From JAQVEM01 sp964556165 (lineage in GTDB: Bacteria > Actinomycetota > Humimicrobiia > Humimicrobiales > Humimicrobiaceae), in NCBI GenBank assembly GCA_964556165.1, contig CAZKVH010000005.1:1-64000 (forward strand): a stretch of DNA of 64,000 bases. Reading direction: 5' to 3'. Each line of letters opens with the position of its first letter. Position 1 is the stretch's first letter. The notes beneath the pieces were generated by a model that did no database searches, was not told the DNA's origin, and was given only the letters and a program-made list of their open reading frames with translations. Of this stretch, positions 52,480-60,503 are shown piece after piece. A program made the translations under genes and the position numbers.

Positions 52480-52508
52480 AGAATAAATTATATTATTATT
52501 AATGTCAA
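52480..52508 (-). promoter_or_regulatory. Promoter of the Tad operon
   Basis: Minus-strand TTGACA (52503-52508), a 17-bp spacer and TATTCT (52480-52485), about 45 bp before the first Tad gene. The -35 box is consensus; the -10 matches at 4 of 6. Confidence 0.5.
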
Positions 52509-52626
52509 TACCATTTATATACTAATTTTATACTATATTATTATATAAATTTGCTATATAATAAAAAATTACATTTAGGTTTAAATTTAAATGCACAGCT
52601 TAATTAACATTTCAAAAAGGAGTTTT

Positions 52627-52938
52627 ATGGAGCATATAATAGGGATAACAAATGCCAGGAATAATATCAAAGAGATCGTAGACACCACATCTGATAAAAA
52701 TGACATCTATATAGTAACCAGGGACTGCATACCCGAAGTCGTAATAATATCTTACAAGAAATACATGGAAGACAAGAATCTGTTAAAACAGATGCTTGAA
52801 CTTAAATATGAAAAATCAATAAAAAAATCTCAGAGCCAGTTCAAAGAATGGCTGAAACAAAAAGGCTTCAATGTAAGCAGTTTATCCGAGGAGGAAGTCG
52901 GGAATATGATTAAAAACCTGCATATTAATAACATCTGA
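52627..52938 (+). CDS. Phd/YefM-type antitoxin, no adjacent toxin
   Basis: 103-residue protein with the Phd/YefM N-terminal fold: IIGITNARNNIKEIVD, IYIVTRDCIPEVVIISYKKYM, then a helical C-terminal part that would wrap a toxin. AAAGGAG lies 4 bp before the ATG at 52627; a longer form from 52591 lacks an RBS. No RelE, Doc or PIN-domain gene follows, so it is an orphan here and could act as a solitary regulator or immunity protein. A decayed paralogue lies at 54677-54790. Confidence 0.8.
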   Translation: MEHIIGITNARNNIKEIVDTTSDKNDIYIVTRDCIPEVVIISYKKYMEDKNLLKQMLELKYEKSIKKSQSQFKEWLKQKGFNVSSLSEEEVGNMIKNLHINNI

Positions 52939-53313
52939 TAAAGATAAAAAAATAATAACTTTTTTTGTAATACTGTCCTATTTGATTATTTTAAATAATA
53001 ATTCTTCAAACGTATTCCAATTATTATCTAAATTAACAAGGTCATGCTATTTGCTTATGAACTATATATTATTTATATTATGATCAATAAATTGTATTGT
53101 TTTCGGGTGTTAAATATAAGTAAGCTACATAACAAAACGCCAGATTAATATTTAAAAAAAGAAAGACCAAGCTAGCAATTTGGTCTTCTTCTAATTATTT
53201 TTATGAAATAATTTATAAAAACTATGCACCAATACCCACTATTACTCCTCTCATTTCAAGTTAAAAAACAATATTAATTCATTATAACAAAATAATCAAC
53301 AATTAAAAGCAAT
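52939..53313. other. Intergenic region with a terminator, otherwise no gene seen
   Basis: About 375 bp of AT-rich sequence between the convergent antitoxin and TIR-like genes. The one recognisable element is the hairpin at 53163-53187. Short translated runs in all frames are broken by stops and look non-coding. Confidence 0.6.
53154..53187 (-). terminator. Intrinsic terminator of the TIR-like gene
   Basis: AAGACCAA (53163-53170) pairs perfectly with TTGGTCTT (53180-53187) around a 9-nt loop. On the minus strand the stem is followed by TCTTTTTTT. It lies about 130 bp after the stop of the TIR-like gene. Confidence 0.75.
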
Positions 53314-54528
53314 TCAAATAACAGTAGACCATTGAGCTCTCACAGTCCCATAAAAATCATTTTCGTTATAATAAAAGGTAGTATAGATAATAGATTCCTC
53401 AGTTTTTTGAAATTTCATTTCCCTGCCGAAAGATGCGTGTTCTTCTATTGAAGATGACCTGGTTAAAAAAGGTTCCTTTCTAAATTTATAACCGTTCTCA
53501 ACTATTAAACTTAAATTGATTGAATCAAGCAATCCATAAGTACTCTGAATCCTAAGTTCATAATAATCTTGGTGCTTGTTTTCAACTTTATAAAGCAAAG
53601 GATATCCCCACGCAAATTCATATTCTATTATATCTTCTGATTTAAGGGATTTAACTGGCAATTTATCAAAAGATGGAAACTCGAACAATAAAGGTATTTT
53701 TTTATCTTCTCGACCTATTCTTTCTTTAACATTAAAAGGAATATTAACTCTTTTATCATTAATACTCTTGATAAGAGTAGCGAAAAAGTGTTTGGTAGGC
53801 TTTTCAGAAGGAGTATTCCTAATCATCTTATTAAACTCTGGTAAGGATTTATTACCAACATTTAAGTAGATTAAATGATCTATGCCTTTGAATTCATCGG
53901 CATCCAATATGGTGACTTTACTATGAACTTCCGCAATAGCTGTACCGTTATTATATAAATATAAAGTTTTATCAAGTGAATTTTGCTTGTATGGATGTAT
54001 TGAGCGTCTTTCAGTTTCTTCTATTAATTTTTTTCTGAAATCAATTAAATATTCTGCTAATATCTCTCTTAGATAGCCTGATTTAGATTTAAGAACCTTA
54101 TCCCTCTCAAATTCCATCAGCTTAAGTCTACGTATTACTATTAGACCAATATCCCGAGGTTCTGGATTTATTCCTTTTTCATACATACCTGCACAGGTCT
54201 TTTTGGAAAAACTATACTTCCTTCCCATAGCAAAAGAAGATTCACTTATTACCATTGCTGGTGGTAAAATATATTTCTTATTCTTAGCGTCAAGAGCATT
54301 ATATCTTTTTGTAAAAATAGCAAAAATACCAGCACTTTCGTGAATGTTTTTTTGTATCTGTTCATCTAAAAAATCAACATTTTTATGTTCCCCTACAATA
54401 TATGGGTCAAAACCAAATTCAGGTTTTTTTATAAAATCGATTATTTTCTTAATTAGAGATTTATCCTCTTCATCATAACTAAAAGCAACAAAAATTTTAA
54501 TCTTTTCTTTTTTATCTTGAGTAATCAT
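53314..54528 (-). CDS. TIR-like / nucleoside deoxyribosyltransferase-like protein
   Basis: 404-residue soluble protein with a Rossmann-like N-terminal domain (about 10-130) of the TIR/deoxyribosyltransferase type: KIKIFVAFSYDEED for strand 1, FGFDPYIVGEHKN, IQKNIHESAGIFAIFTKRY, and PPAMVISESSFAMGR. E96 of this last motif (E-x-x-x-A) occupies the place of the catalytic glutamate of these enzymes. The C-terminal about 250 residues are unrecognised and beta-rich near the end. TIR and related domains often cleave NAD+ or nucleotides in defence or cell-death systems; substrate and role here are inference. It is monocistronic with its own terminator, and lies between an intact and a decayed Phd-type antitoxin gene. 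The start lacks a good RBS. Confidence 0.65.
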   Translation of the reverse strand: MITQDKKEKIKIFVAFSYDEEDKSLIKKIIDFIKKPEFGFDPYIVGEHKNVDFLDEQIQKNIHESAGIFAIFTKRYNALDAKNKKYILPPAMVISESSFAMGRKYSFSKKTCAGMYEKGINPEPRDIGLIVIRRLKLMEFERDKVLKSKSGYLREILAEYLIDFRKKLIEETERRSIHPYKQNSLDKTLYLYNNGTAIAEVHSKVTILDADEFKGIDHLIYLNVGNKSLPEFNKMIRNTPSEKPTKHFFATLIKSINDKRVNIPFNVKERIGREDKKIPLLFEFPSFDKLPVKSLKSEDIIEYEFAWGYPLLYKVENKHQDYYELRIQSTYGLLDSINLSLIVENGYKFRKEPFLTRSSSIEEHASFGREMKFQKTEESIIYTTFYYNENDFYGTVRAQWSTVI

Positions 54529-54676
54529 TAAAATTGCAAAGTTTATTGTATAAACAAATATTAATAAACCATATAAGATAGAAATATAAAAAATTTTTTA
54601 ATATATTATCTTAAAAAAAAATAAAAGTCAAAATTTTAAAATTTCAATATTCTTTGACGATATTTTCTTTGTTGTT

Positions 54677-54790
54677 GGTTATATCTTACAAGAAATAAAT
54701 GTAAGACAAAAACTATTAAAACAGATACTAAGGTGAATAAAATAAAAAAAATACAATCGCCACTTTTTTCAAAGCAAAAGAAGAAATTGC
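54677..54790 (+). pseudogene. Decayed fragment of a Phd/YefM-type antitoxin gene
   Basis: The first about 55 bp closely match the intact antitoxin gene from 52745, starting with ATATCTTACAAGAAATA identical in both, then a few substitutions, a one-base deletion and TTAAAACAGAT identical again. Weaker similarity continues to about 54790. The frame has several stops (within the copy of SYKKYMEDKNLLKQML), so no product is made. It is on the same strand as the intact copy. Confidence 0.75.
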
Positions 54791-54809
54791 TTAAAATTCT
54801 TTAGTCCCT

Positions 54810-55457
54810 TTAAGATTTACCAAACCTTTTAATCATCTCAAGGTCTACTCCCCTATAGCTATCGATTACCAAATCAGCAATCCCTAAATCTTTAGCAGCA
54901 TATGTATTTGTTATCGCTATGCAATTCATACCGGCACTTTTTGCAGCCGTTACACCTGCGATAGTATCTTCAAAAACAACGCATTCAGAGGGTTTTACAT
55001 TAAAAATACTTGCACCCAGCAGGTAAATTTCAGGGTCGGGCTTTACTTTTTTTATATTATCCCTTGAAAGTTTGAGGTCAAAGTAGGGCGCAAGGTTCAA
55101 TTTCTCAAATATTATATCAACCTCCCTGACCCTGCTGTTTGTGGCAAGTCCTATTTTAAAATTTCCTTTTATCATTTCGAGAAGGTCGTATATATAAGGT
55201 ACAGGAACAACCTCTTTCCTTAAATTCCTGACATAGCGCTCCTTTAGCGTATTTTTTATACTCTGTTTATACTCAATACCCCTGCTTTCCAGTATTATCT
55301 TTATCGATTCTTTCCATATAAGCCCATAAAATAATTTTTCTTCTGAGGAGGCTAAGATAATATTCCTTTTTGCCATAAAATCCCTTGTAACTTTCCAGAG
55401 TATCTTTTCACTATCTGCAATTGTCCCGTCCATATCAAAAAAAACAGCTTTAATCAT
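54810..55457 (-). CDS. HAD-family hydrolase (phosphoglycolate phosphatase/beta-phosphoglucomutase-like)
   Basis: 215 residues with all HAD motifs: the nucleophile in FFDMDGT near the start, motif II LATNSR, the Lys in KKVKPDPEIYLLGA and the acidic FEDTIAGVTAAKSAGM. The helical cap between motifs I and II is the type C1 cap of sugar-phosphate phosphatases and mutases. The substrate cannot be named. I chose the ATG at 55457 because AGAAAGG is 6 bp upstream; an ATG at 55478 is in frame. Confidence 0.9.
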   Translation of the reverse strand: MIKAVFFDMDGTIADSEKILWKVTRDFMAKRNIILASSEEKLFYGLIWKESIKIILESRGIEYKQSIKNTLKERYVRNLRKEVVPVPYIYDLLEMIKGNFKIGLATNSRVREVDIIFEKLNLAPYFDLKLSRDNIKKVKPDPEIYLLGASIFNVKPSECVVFEDTIAGVTAAKSAGMNCIAITNTYAAKDLGIADLVIDSYRGVDLEMIKRFGKS

Positions 55458-55934
55458 TGACGACCTTTCTAAATACATAACTAAATCGAATCAAATTATA
55501 CTTAAAATTTGGGATTTTTAAATAACATTTTGTAATGTCATCAGTTGATTAACACTTTGGATAATTTTTCATACCTCTGCTTAATGCACTTTTCTAAAGA
55601 ATCTTTTGTCCTCGAGTTTCACACAGATTATGTTTTACACCCCAAATAATCTATTTATATATTGAGGACATTATTTTTATACATTATTAATTTTGCCCTA
55701 TAATCTTCAAGCTCTTCTTTAGAAAAGCCCTCAAGCGTAAAGTCTATTTATTAAACTTATGGAACACCAATTAATAAAAGAAAACTGACTTTAGCTAAAA
55801 GAAAGGTTAATTTATAATTCCGTTAGTTCTGTATCAAAACAGGAATTAGTGGTTTCTACTCACTTCTGTTTTTCCATCTTAATTGCACTCTGAGTCATCA
55901 ATTTCTGATACACTGTAATATAATACTACTTATA
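55458..55934. other. Gene-poor gap with possible gene debris
   Basis: About 475 bp without an intact gene. On the minus strand short stretches look protein-coding but are separated by stops: 55655-55744 translates to a fragment with FTLEGFSKEELEDYRAKL followed by a stop, and 55530-55600 includes KDSLEKCIKQRYEKLSKVL. They may be pieces of a decayed gene. I could not assign a family. No clear promoter or terminator. Confidence 0.45.
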
Positions 55935-56390
55935 TTACTCATAACTTTTAAGTATAGATTCTATAATATCTGCACGTGTTATTATTCCTACCAGTGTATT
56001 TTCTTTATCCAGTACCGGCACCCTGTTAATCTTATTATTAAGCATAACATTTACAACTTTTGACAATGGTTCATCTTCTTTAACAGTCCTTACCGTCCTG
56101 GTCATTACATCTTCAACTTTTGTTTTTAAGTACTCTTCTGTACTTTTCGTATAGGTTTCGTATTTATTCATAAAACTGTAACTAAAAGAAATAGGCAGGG
56201 GCAGACTTGATTCCTTTAAAATGATATCTCCTTCTGTAATGATACCAACAATAACTTTTTTTTCATCAACAACAGGTACACCTGAAATCTTTTTCTTTAT
56301 AAGCAGCTTAGCTAGATCACCAACAGTAGAATCCTTATCTATGGTAATTACTTTTTTTGTCATAATATCTTTTGCAAAAAGCTCTTTCAT
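55935..56390 (-). CDS. CBS-pair protein
   Basis: 151 residues made of two CBS motifs: the first from AKDIMTKKVITIDKDSTVGDL to GIITEGDII, the second from VEDVMTRTVRTVKEDEPL to GIITRADII. Tandem CBS pairs bind adenosine nucleotides and regulate partner proteins. AAGGA lies 5 bp before the ATG. It lies 35 bp after the cation:proton antiporter gene, so it may sense adenylate or c-di-AMP levels for that transporter; that link is inferred. Confidence 0.92.
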   Translation of the reverse strand: MKELFAKDIMTKKVITIDKDSTVGDLAKLLIKKKISGVPVVDEKKVIVGIITEGDIILKESSLPLPISFSYSFMNKYETYTKSTEEYLKTKVEDVMTRTVRTVKEDEPLSKVVNVMLNNKINRVPVLDKENTLVGIITRADIIESILKSYE

Positions 56391-56425
56391 TTTATCCTTA
56401 ATTCACCTATTCATTGTATGATTGT

Positions 56426-57673
56426 TTAATCTTTTTTATAAGCCTCACCAGACTTAACCAGAGCGAGCTTAATCAATGGCGGTGAAATCAGCTCGTTTAT
56501 TATCACTGATGTTATTATACCATTTATAAATACATTGGCGATATTGGCATCAATTAAAGGAATATGCTCCTTTATCAGCAATGCTAACCCCATGGTTACA
56601 CCCGCTTTGGGAAAAAGCCCGAATGTTAAATATTTCTTAAAGATTGCCGGTGACTTAGAAACCGAAGTTCCAATAATAACCCCCACAAATTTTCCTAAAA
56701 ATCTACTGATAACTAAGACTAAAGCTATGATTCCAGAAATTTTTAATATAGTATAATCGAAATGCGCGCCGGCTAAAGTAAAAAACATAGCAAAGATTAC
56801 ACCTTCAATGTCGTGTACTGCCTCAAACATTTTTTCACTCTCAACCATTCTGTTTACTACAATAAAACCCATAACCATATTTGCCAGAATATTCGAAAAC
56901 CCCAGTGCATCAGAAAGCCCTGTGCATAAAAAAACTGTGCCCAGGACTATAACCATCATCTGCGGCATCTTTTTTACAAATTTACCTACAAAAGTCAGCC
57001 CAAAACCTAAAAGCGTTCCTAAAGCTATTGCCCCAAATATATCAATAATGGGGGTCAGAAACATTTTATATAATGATATATTGCTTAATCCTATTATTAG
57101 TGAGTCAGCGATATTCGCGCCAATTGAATAAGCGATAACTGCTATAGCATCATCCAGCACAATTATTGCCAAAAGAGCAACTGTAAATGGACCAGTTGCT
57201 CTATATTCATGAATAACCGCTATAGTTGCAGCAGGAGCAGTGGCACAGGATATAGCTCCAATAATTATAGCAATAGGCAGGCACGAAATAATAGTAGGTG
57301 TACTTACTCCATCAAGCCTTATCAAAAAAGGACAGAGAAAAGCTATTATTGCAGTTACGAATACCCACGCGCCCATTGCTTGATAAAATGTAATTATAGA
57401 AATACTCTTACCAAATTGCTTTAGCCTTTTAAGATATAATCCTCCTCCCACCAGGTATCCAATTATTCCAAGACTAATCTCTGTAATTATGTTTAATTCC
57501 CCTTCAATTAATTCCCTGGGGATAATACCTGACAAGCTTAAAATTATACCTACTATGATAAATCCGCTTATAGTTGGGAAGTTAACCTTTCGAGCTACCA
57601 GGCCTCCAAAGAAACCAATTACCAAAAATATCCCAATGGTAAGAACGACATTAAATTCAAAATTAAATTCCAT
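56426..57673 (-). CDS. Cation:proton antiporter (CPA2/Na+/H+ exchanger family)
   Basis: 415-residue integral membrane protein with about 12 hydrophobic segments. The family core includes FPTISGFIIVGIILSLSGIIP near the start, CATAPAATIAVIHEYRATGPFTVALLAIIVLDDAIAV in the middle with the ion-binding Asp pair of LDDA, and ILANMVMGFIVVNRM. It would exchange Na+ or K+ for protons in pH and salt homeostasis. It has no C-terminal TrkA-N/RCK domain; the separate CBS protein downstream may take over regulation. A minus-strand TATAAT at 57720-57725 is the likely -10 box. Confidence 0.9.
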   Translation of the reverse strand: MEFNFEFNVVLTIGIFLVIGFFGGLVARKVNFPTISGFIIVGIILSLSGIIPRELIEGELNIITEISLGIIGYLVGGGLYLKRLKQFGKSISIITFYQAMGAWVFVTAIIAFLCPFLIRLDGVSTPTIISCLPIAIIIGAISCATAPAATIAVIHEYRATGPFTVALLAIIVLDDAIAVIAYSIGANIADSLIIGLSNISLYKMFLTPIIDIFGAIALGTLLGFGLTFVGKFVKKMPQMMVIVLGTVFLCTGLSDALGFSNILANMVMGFIVVNRMVESEKMFEAVHDIEGVIFAMFFTLAGAHFDYTILKISGIIALVLVISRFLGKFVGVIIGTSVSKSPAIFKKYLTFGLFPKAGVTMGLALLIKEHIPLIDANIANVFINGIITSVIINELISPPLIKLALVKSGEAYKKD

Positions 57674-57755
57674 ATTATTTTATAATAAATATGTTAAATG
57701 GCCCTTTTCGTAACTTAGTATTATACCACAACATATAGTCCAATCTTAAAATTTC

Positions 57756-57938
57756 TTATTTTTTTCTTAATTCTGCCACTTTTTCTGTAATAAACTCATA
57801 TACATTACCGGAGTACTTCTCTATATGATATCTTATAATCGTTTTTGTTTCCCCTTTTCGAAGGACTATAAGAACTCCGGTTACAATCCCCGGCTGCATA
57901 ACAATCATGATATAGCCAGATATATCTGAATTAATCAT
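57756..57938 (-). CDS. Small hypothetical protein
   Basis: 60 residues starting MINSDISGYIMIV, with a hydrophobic stretch QPGIVTGVLIVLRKG and an amphipathic C-terminal helix ending VAELRKK. I recognise no family. It has a weak RBS and no partner, but the composition looks coding and it fills the gap between the antiporter and the plus-strand DUF89 gene. Confidence 0.45.
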   Translation of the reverse strand: MINSDISGYIMIVMQPGIVTGVLIVLRKGETKTIIRYHIEKYSGNVYEFITEKVAELRKK

Positions 57939-58044
57939 AAATGAGATTTTTGTTATATCTTATTATTTAAGTTTCCAATCATTTTTTATATAATTTCATC
58001 CGGTGCCTAATTGACATGAAAGTTTTAAACAGGAAAGGTTTGAT

Positions 58045-58935
58045 ATGAAAACTGATATGGAGTGTATTCCATGTATAATAAACCAGTGTATCACTACATT
58101 GAATCTGACTGGCTGCAGGGAAAAATTAAAAAGAGAAGCACTAAAAAAGCTGCTAAACATACTATCGGAAGTAGATTATGATGCTTCTCCTGCATATAAT
58201 TCTGATTTTGCCTATTCGGTGGCAAGGGAATTCACCGGAGTTAAGGACCCTTATCATAATTTAAAGAAGAAATATAACCGTATTGCACTGGAATTTTATC
58301 CTTCGCTAAAACAAATGGTCGAGTCGTCCGCAGACAGGTTATATACCGCTGCAAAAATATCCGTCGGGGGAAATATAATTGACTTTGGAATTAATATAAA
58401 TAAGGGGAAAACACTGGATTTTAATAAAATTTTAAATGACATAAAAAATATACCCTTTGCAGCCGATGACTATAAGGAATTCAGGAAATCACTTGATGAA
58501 TCCGAAAATATTTTATATTTAAGCGATAATGCTGGTGAAATTGTTTTTGACAGAGTTCTAATAGAAGAGCTCGTCAGGATGAAAAAGAAAGTTATCCTGT
58601 CTGTTAAATCAGGTCCCGTTACAAATGATGCCACCATAGAAGATGCAAAGGAAGCCGGCCTTCTAGATATTGTCAGGATCATTGGAACAGGAAATGACAG
58701 AATCGGTGTAAATTTTGAAAGCTCATCGGTTGAATTTCTAAGAGAGTTTAAAAAAGCAGAGCTTATAATTGCCAAAGGGCAGGGGAATTTAGAAAGCCTT
58801 GATAATGTTGAAGCAAATACCTTTTTTATATTGAGAGCTAAATGTGGAAAAATTGCCAGAGCCCTGGAGGTAAATCACATGGATATTGCTCTTGAAAAAA
58901 GAAAACCCAAATGGGGAAGTAGAAAGATTAAGTAA
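58045..58935 (+). CDS. DUF89/ARMT1-like damage-control phosphatase
   Basis: 296-residue member of the DUF89 family (metal-dependent phosphatases that remove damaged sugar or cofactor phosphates). The N-terminal MECIPCII pair of cysteines marks the Cys-type subfamily. Metal-site motifs LSDNAGEIVFD, the SVKSGPVTNDATIEDA segment and IIAKGQGNLESL are intact. AGGAAAGG precedes the ATG by 6 bp. The substrate is unknown; no metabolic partner lies beside it. Confidence 0.85.
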   Translation: MKTDMECIPCIINQCITTLNLTGCREKLKREALKKLLNILSEVDYDASPAYNSDFAYSVAREFTGVKDPYHNLKKKYNRIALEFYPSLKQMVESSADRLYTAAKISVGGNIIDFGININKGKTLDFNKILNDIKNIPFAADDYKEFRKSLDESENILYLSDNAGEIVFDRVLIEELVRMKKKVILSVKSGPVTNDATIEDAKEAGLLDIVRIIGTGNDRIGVNFESSSVEFLREFKKAELIIAKGQGNLESLDNVEANTFFILRAKCGKIARALEVNHMDIALEKRKPKWGSRKIK

Positions 58936-59142
58936 AAACTCCCTGAACTTCTTATTGTATTTAATACCTTTTTAAAAAATAATATGCTACAAATGTTACA
59001 TATTGATAAATATTTATTTATATTAGATAATCAATAATACTTTGTAATTATTTACTGATAGTTGCATAAAATTGCAAGATAATTTAGACCAGCATTTTAA
59101 TGTTCTTTAACATATTTAAAACTTACTGCAAGGGAGTATAAA

Positions 59143-60477
59143 ATGGATAAGAAAAAACTTTATATTATAATCGGTATACTGTCTGCTCTGATAGTAATCT
59201 TAGCAGTTGTAGCTTTCTTACTTTTTTATACTCCTATAATATCCAATATTTTCGAAAAGAAAACCGCAGAGGAAAAAGAAGCTGAAGAAGTAGTTTCAGA
59301 AGAAGAAGAGGAAGAAGAAACTGAAAAATTAGATACAAGTGAGGCTGAAGAGGAAGAAGAAACTACAACTACTGAGGAAGAGGAAGAAGAAGAAGAAGAG
59401 GAAGTAGCTACAACTACTGAAGAGGAAGAAGAGGAGGAAAAGACAGCCCCAACCATCAGCGTTGAAGTATACGAAGGACCTACTTATTCAGCATCAGACA
59501 GTATTTGCTTTTACAGGGTTAAGGCAACTGTAACAGGAAATCCTTCCCCGAGCGTTACCTGGAGCAAGGATGATAGCGGCGGATCATGGGGTACCAGAAA
59601 AGCCCAGGTTAATATTACAAGTCCTGATGAGACCTATAACCTTACTGCTACTGCCACTAATTCAGAAGGGACTGCAACTGATTATATCGTAATACCATGG
59701 GGATGCCCCATACCAAACAACCCTCCTGAAATATCTGAAATAACTGTAATGGGAACTAAATATATAGATAGAACATACAGCCTGGGAGTCAGCGCCTCTG
59801 ATACGGATGGGGATAGTCTTATATACAACTGGACTGTTACCGGTGGGACAATAGATAACCCACATGCACAGAATATTAACTGGACCACTCCTTCTGAGTG
59901 CGGAGATTATAAAGTTACAGTTACAGTGTCTGATGGTAAAGGAGGAGAAGACAGTAAGTCTGAAGATATATACGTTCACTTCTATTATGATGTACTGGGA
60001 AAAGCTCCCTATGCTGACTGGCAAAATGGTTCTGCTGTAAACGATCTATGGAATGTGGGTTTGGATGACTCCCGTGGATTTGCATGTTACAGGACTAATA
60101 TAACATTAGAGGATGGTAATACTTATCCCAGAGTACTTGAAATCCATCCCGAGTGGACCAGTGAGGGCAGTATAGCAGGATTCTACCCTGATGATATTAC
60201 TATACCGGAAGGAGCAAGGTTTAGAGCGGAGATTGGTTTTATAGAAGGAGCAACCGGAACTGATGGTGTGGATTTTGATATTTTTATTTATGAAGGTGGA
60301 CTTATTGCTACATTGGTAGCAGTACCCTCTCATACTTATGATGGAGCTTTAGATAGCTTAGATATTGATCTTAGCCCATATGCTGGAAGATCAGGACAGG
60401 TTGTACTACTTATTAGAGCCTGCTCAACTTCTGCACAGGACTGGGCAGTCCTTGTTAACCCGAGGATAGAAAATTAG
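59143..60477 (+). CDS. Membrane-anchored surface protein with acidic stalk and Ig/PKD-like domains
   Basis: 444 residues, exported and probably anchored by an uncleaved N-terminal helix (7-30). Residues about 40-101 are a Glu-rich stalk broken by Thr clusters. Two beta-sandwich domains follow: an Ig-like one (about 105-185, SVEVYEGPTYSASDS, then SPSVTWSKDDSG, TATNSEGTATDYIV) and a PKD-like one (about 190-285, NPPEISEITV, SDTDGDSLIYNWTVTGG, VSDGKGGEDS). The C-terminal about 160 residues form another beta-rich unit. It could be an adhesin or solute-binding scaffold; no enzyme motif is seen. Confidence 0.8.
   Translation: MDKKKLYIIIGILSALIVILAVVAFLLFYTPIISNIFEKKTAEEKEAEEVVSEEEEEEETEKLDTSEAEEEEETTTTEEEEEEEEEEVATTTEEEEEEEKTAPTISVEVYEGPTYSASDSICFYRVKATVTGNPSPSVTWSKDDSGGSWGTRKAQVNITSPDETYNLTATATNSEGTATDYIVIPWGCPIPNNPPEISEITVMGTKYIDRTYSLGVSASDTDGDSLIYNWTVTGGTIDNPHAQNINWTTPSECGDYKVTVTVSDGKGGEDSKSEDIYVHFYYDVLGKAPYADWQNGSAVNDLWNVGLDDSRGFACYRTNITLEDGNTYPRVLEIHPEWTSEGSIAGFYPDDITIPEGARFRAEIGFIEGATGTDGVDFDIFIYEGGLIATLVAVPSHTYDGALDSLDIDLSPYAGRSGQVVLLIRACSTSAQDWAVLVNPRIEN
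59263..59445 (+). repeat. Glu/Thr low-complexity coding repeat
   Basis: GAA/GAG-rich tract coding for the Glu/Thr stalk, with irregular alternation of E runs and short T clusters. It is mirrored on the minus strand by a Ser/Val-rich open frame that is not a gene. It is prone to slippage length variation. Confidence 0.8.
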
Positions 60478-60503
60478 AAAATAAAAAATTGCCTTAAATA
60501 AAA

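Noticed and set aside
59226..59456. Minus-strand Ser/Val-rich frame
   Set aside because: It is the reverse complement of the Glu/Thr-coding tract of the surface protein, so the low complexity explains it.
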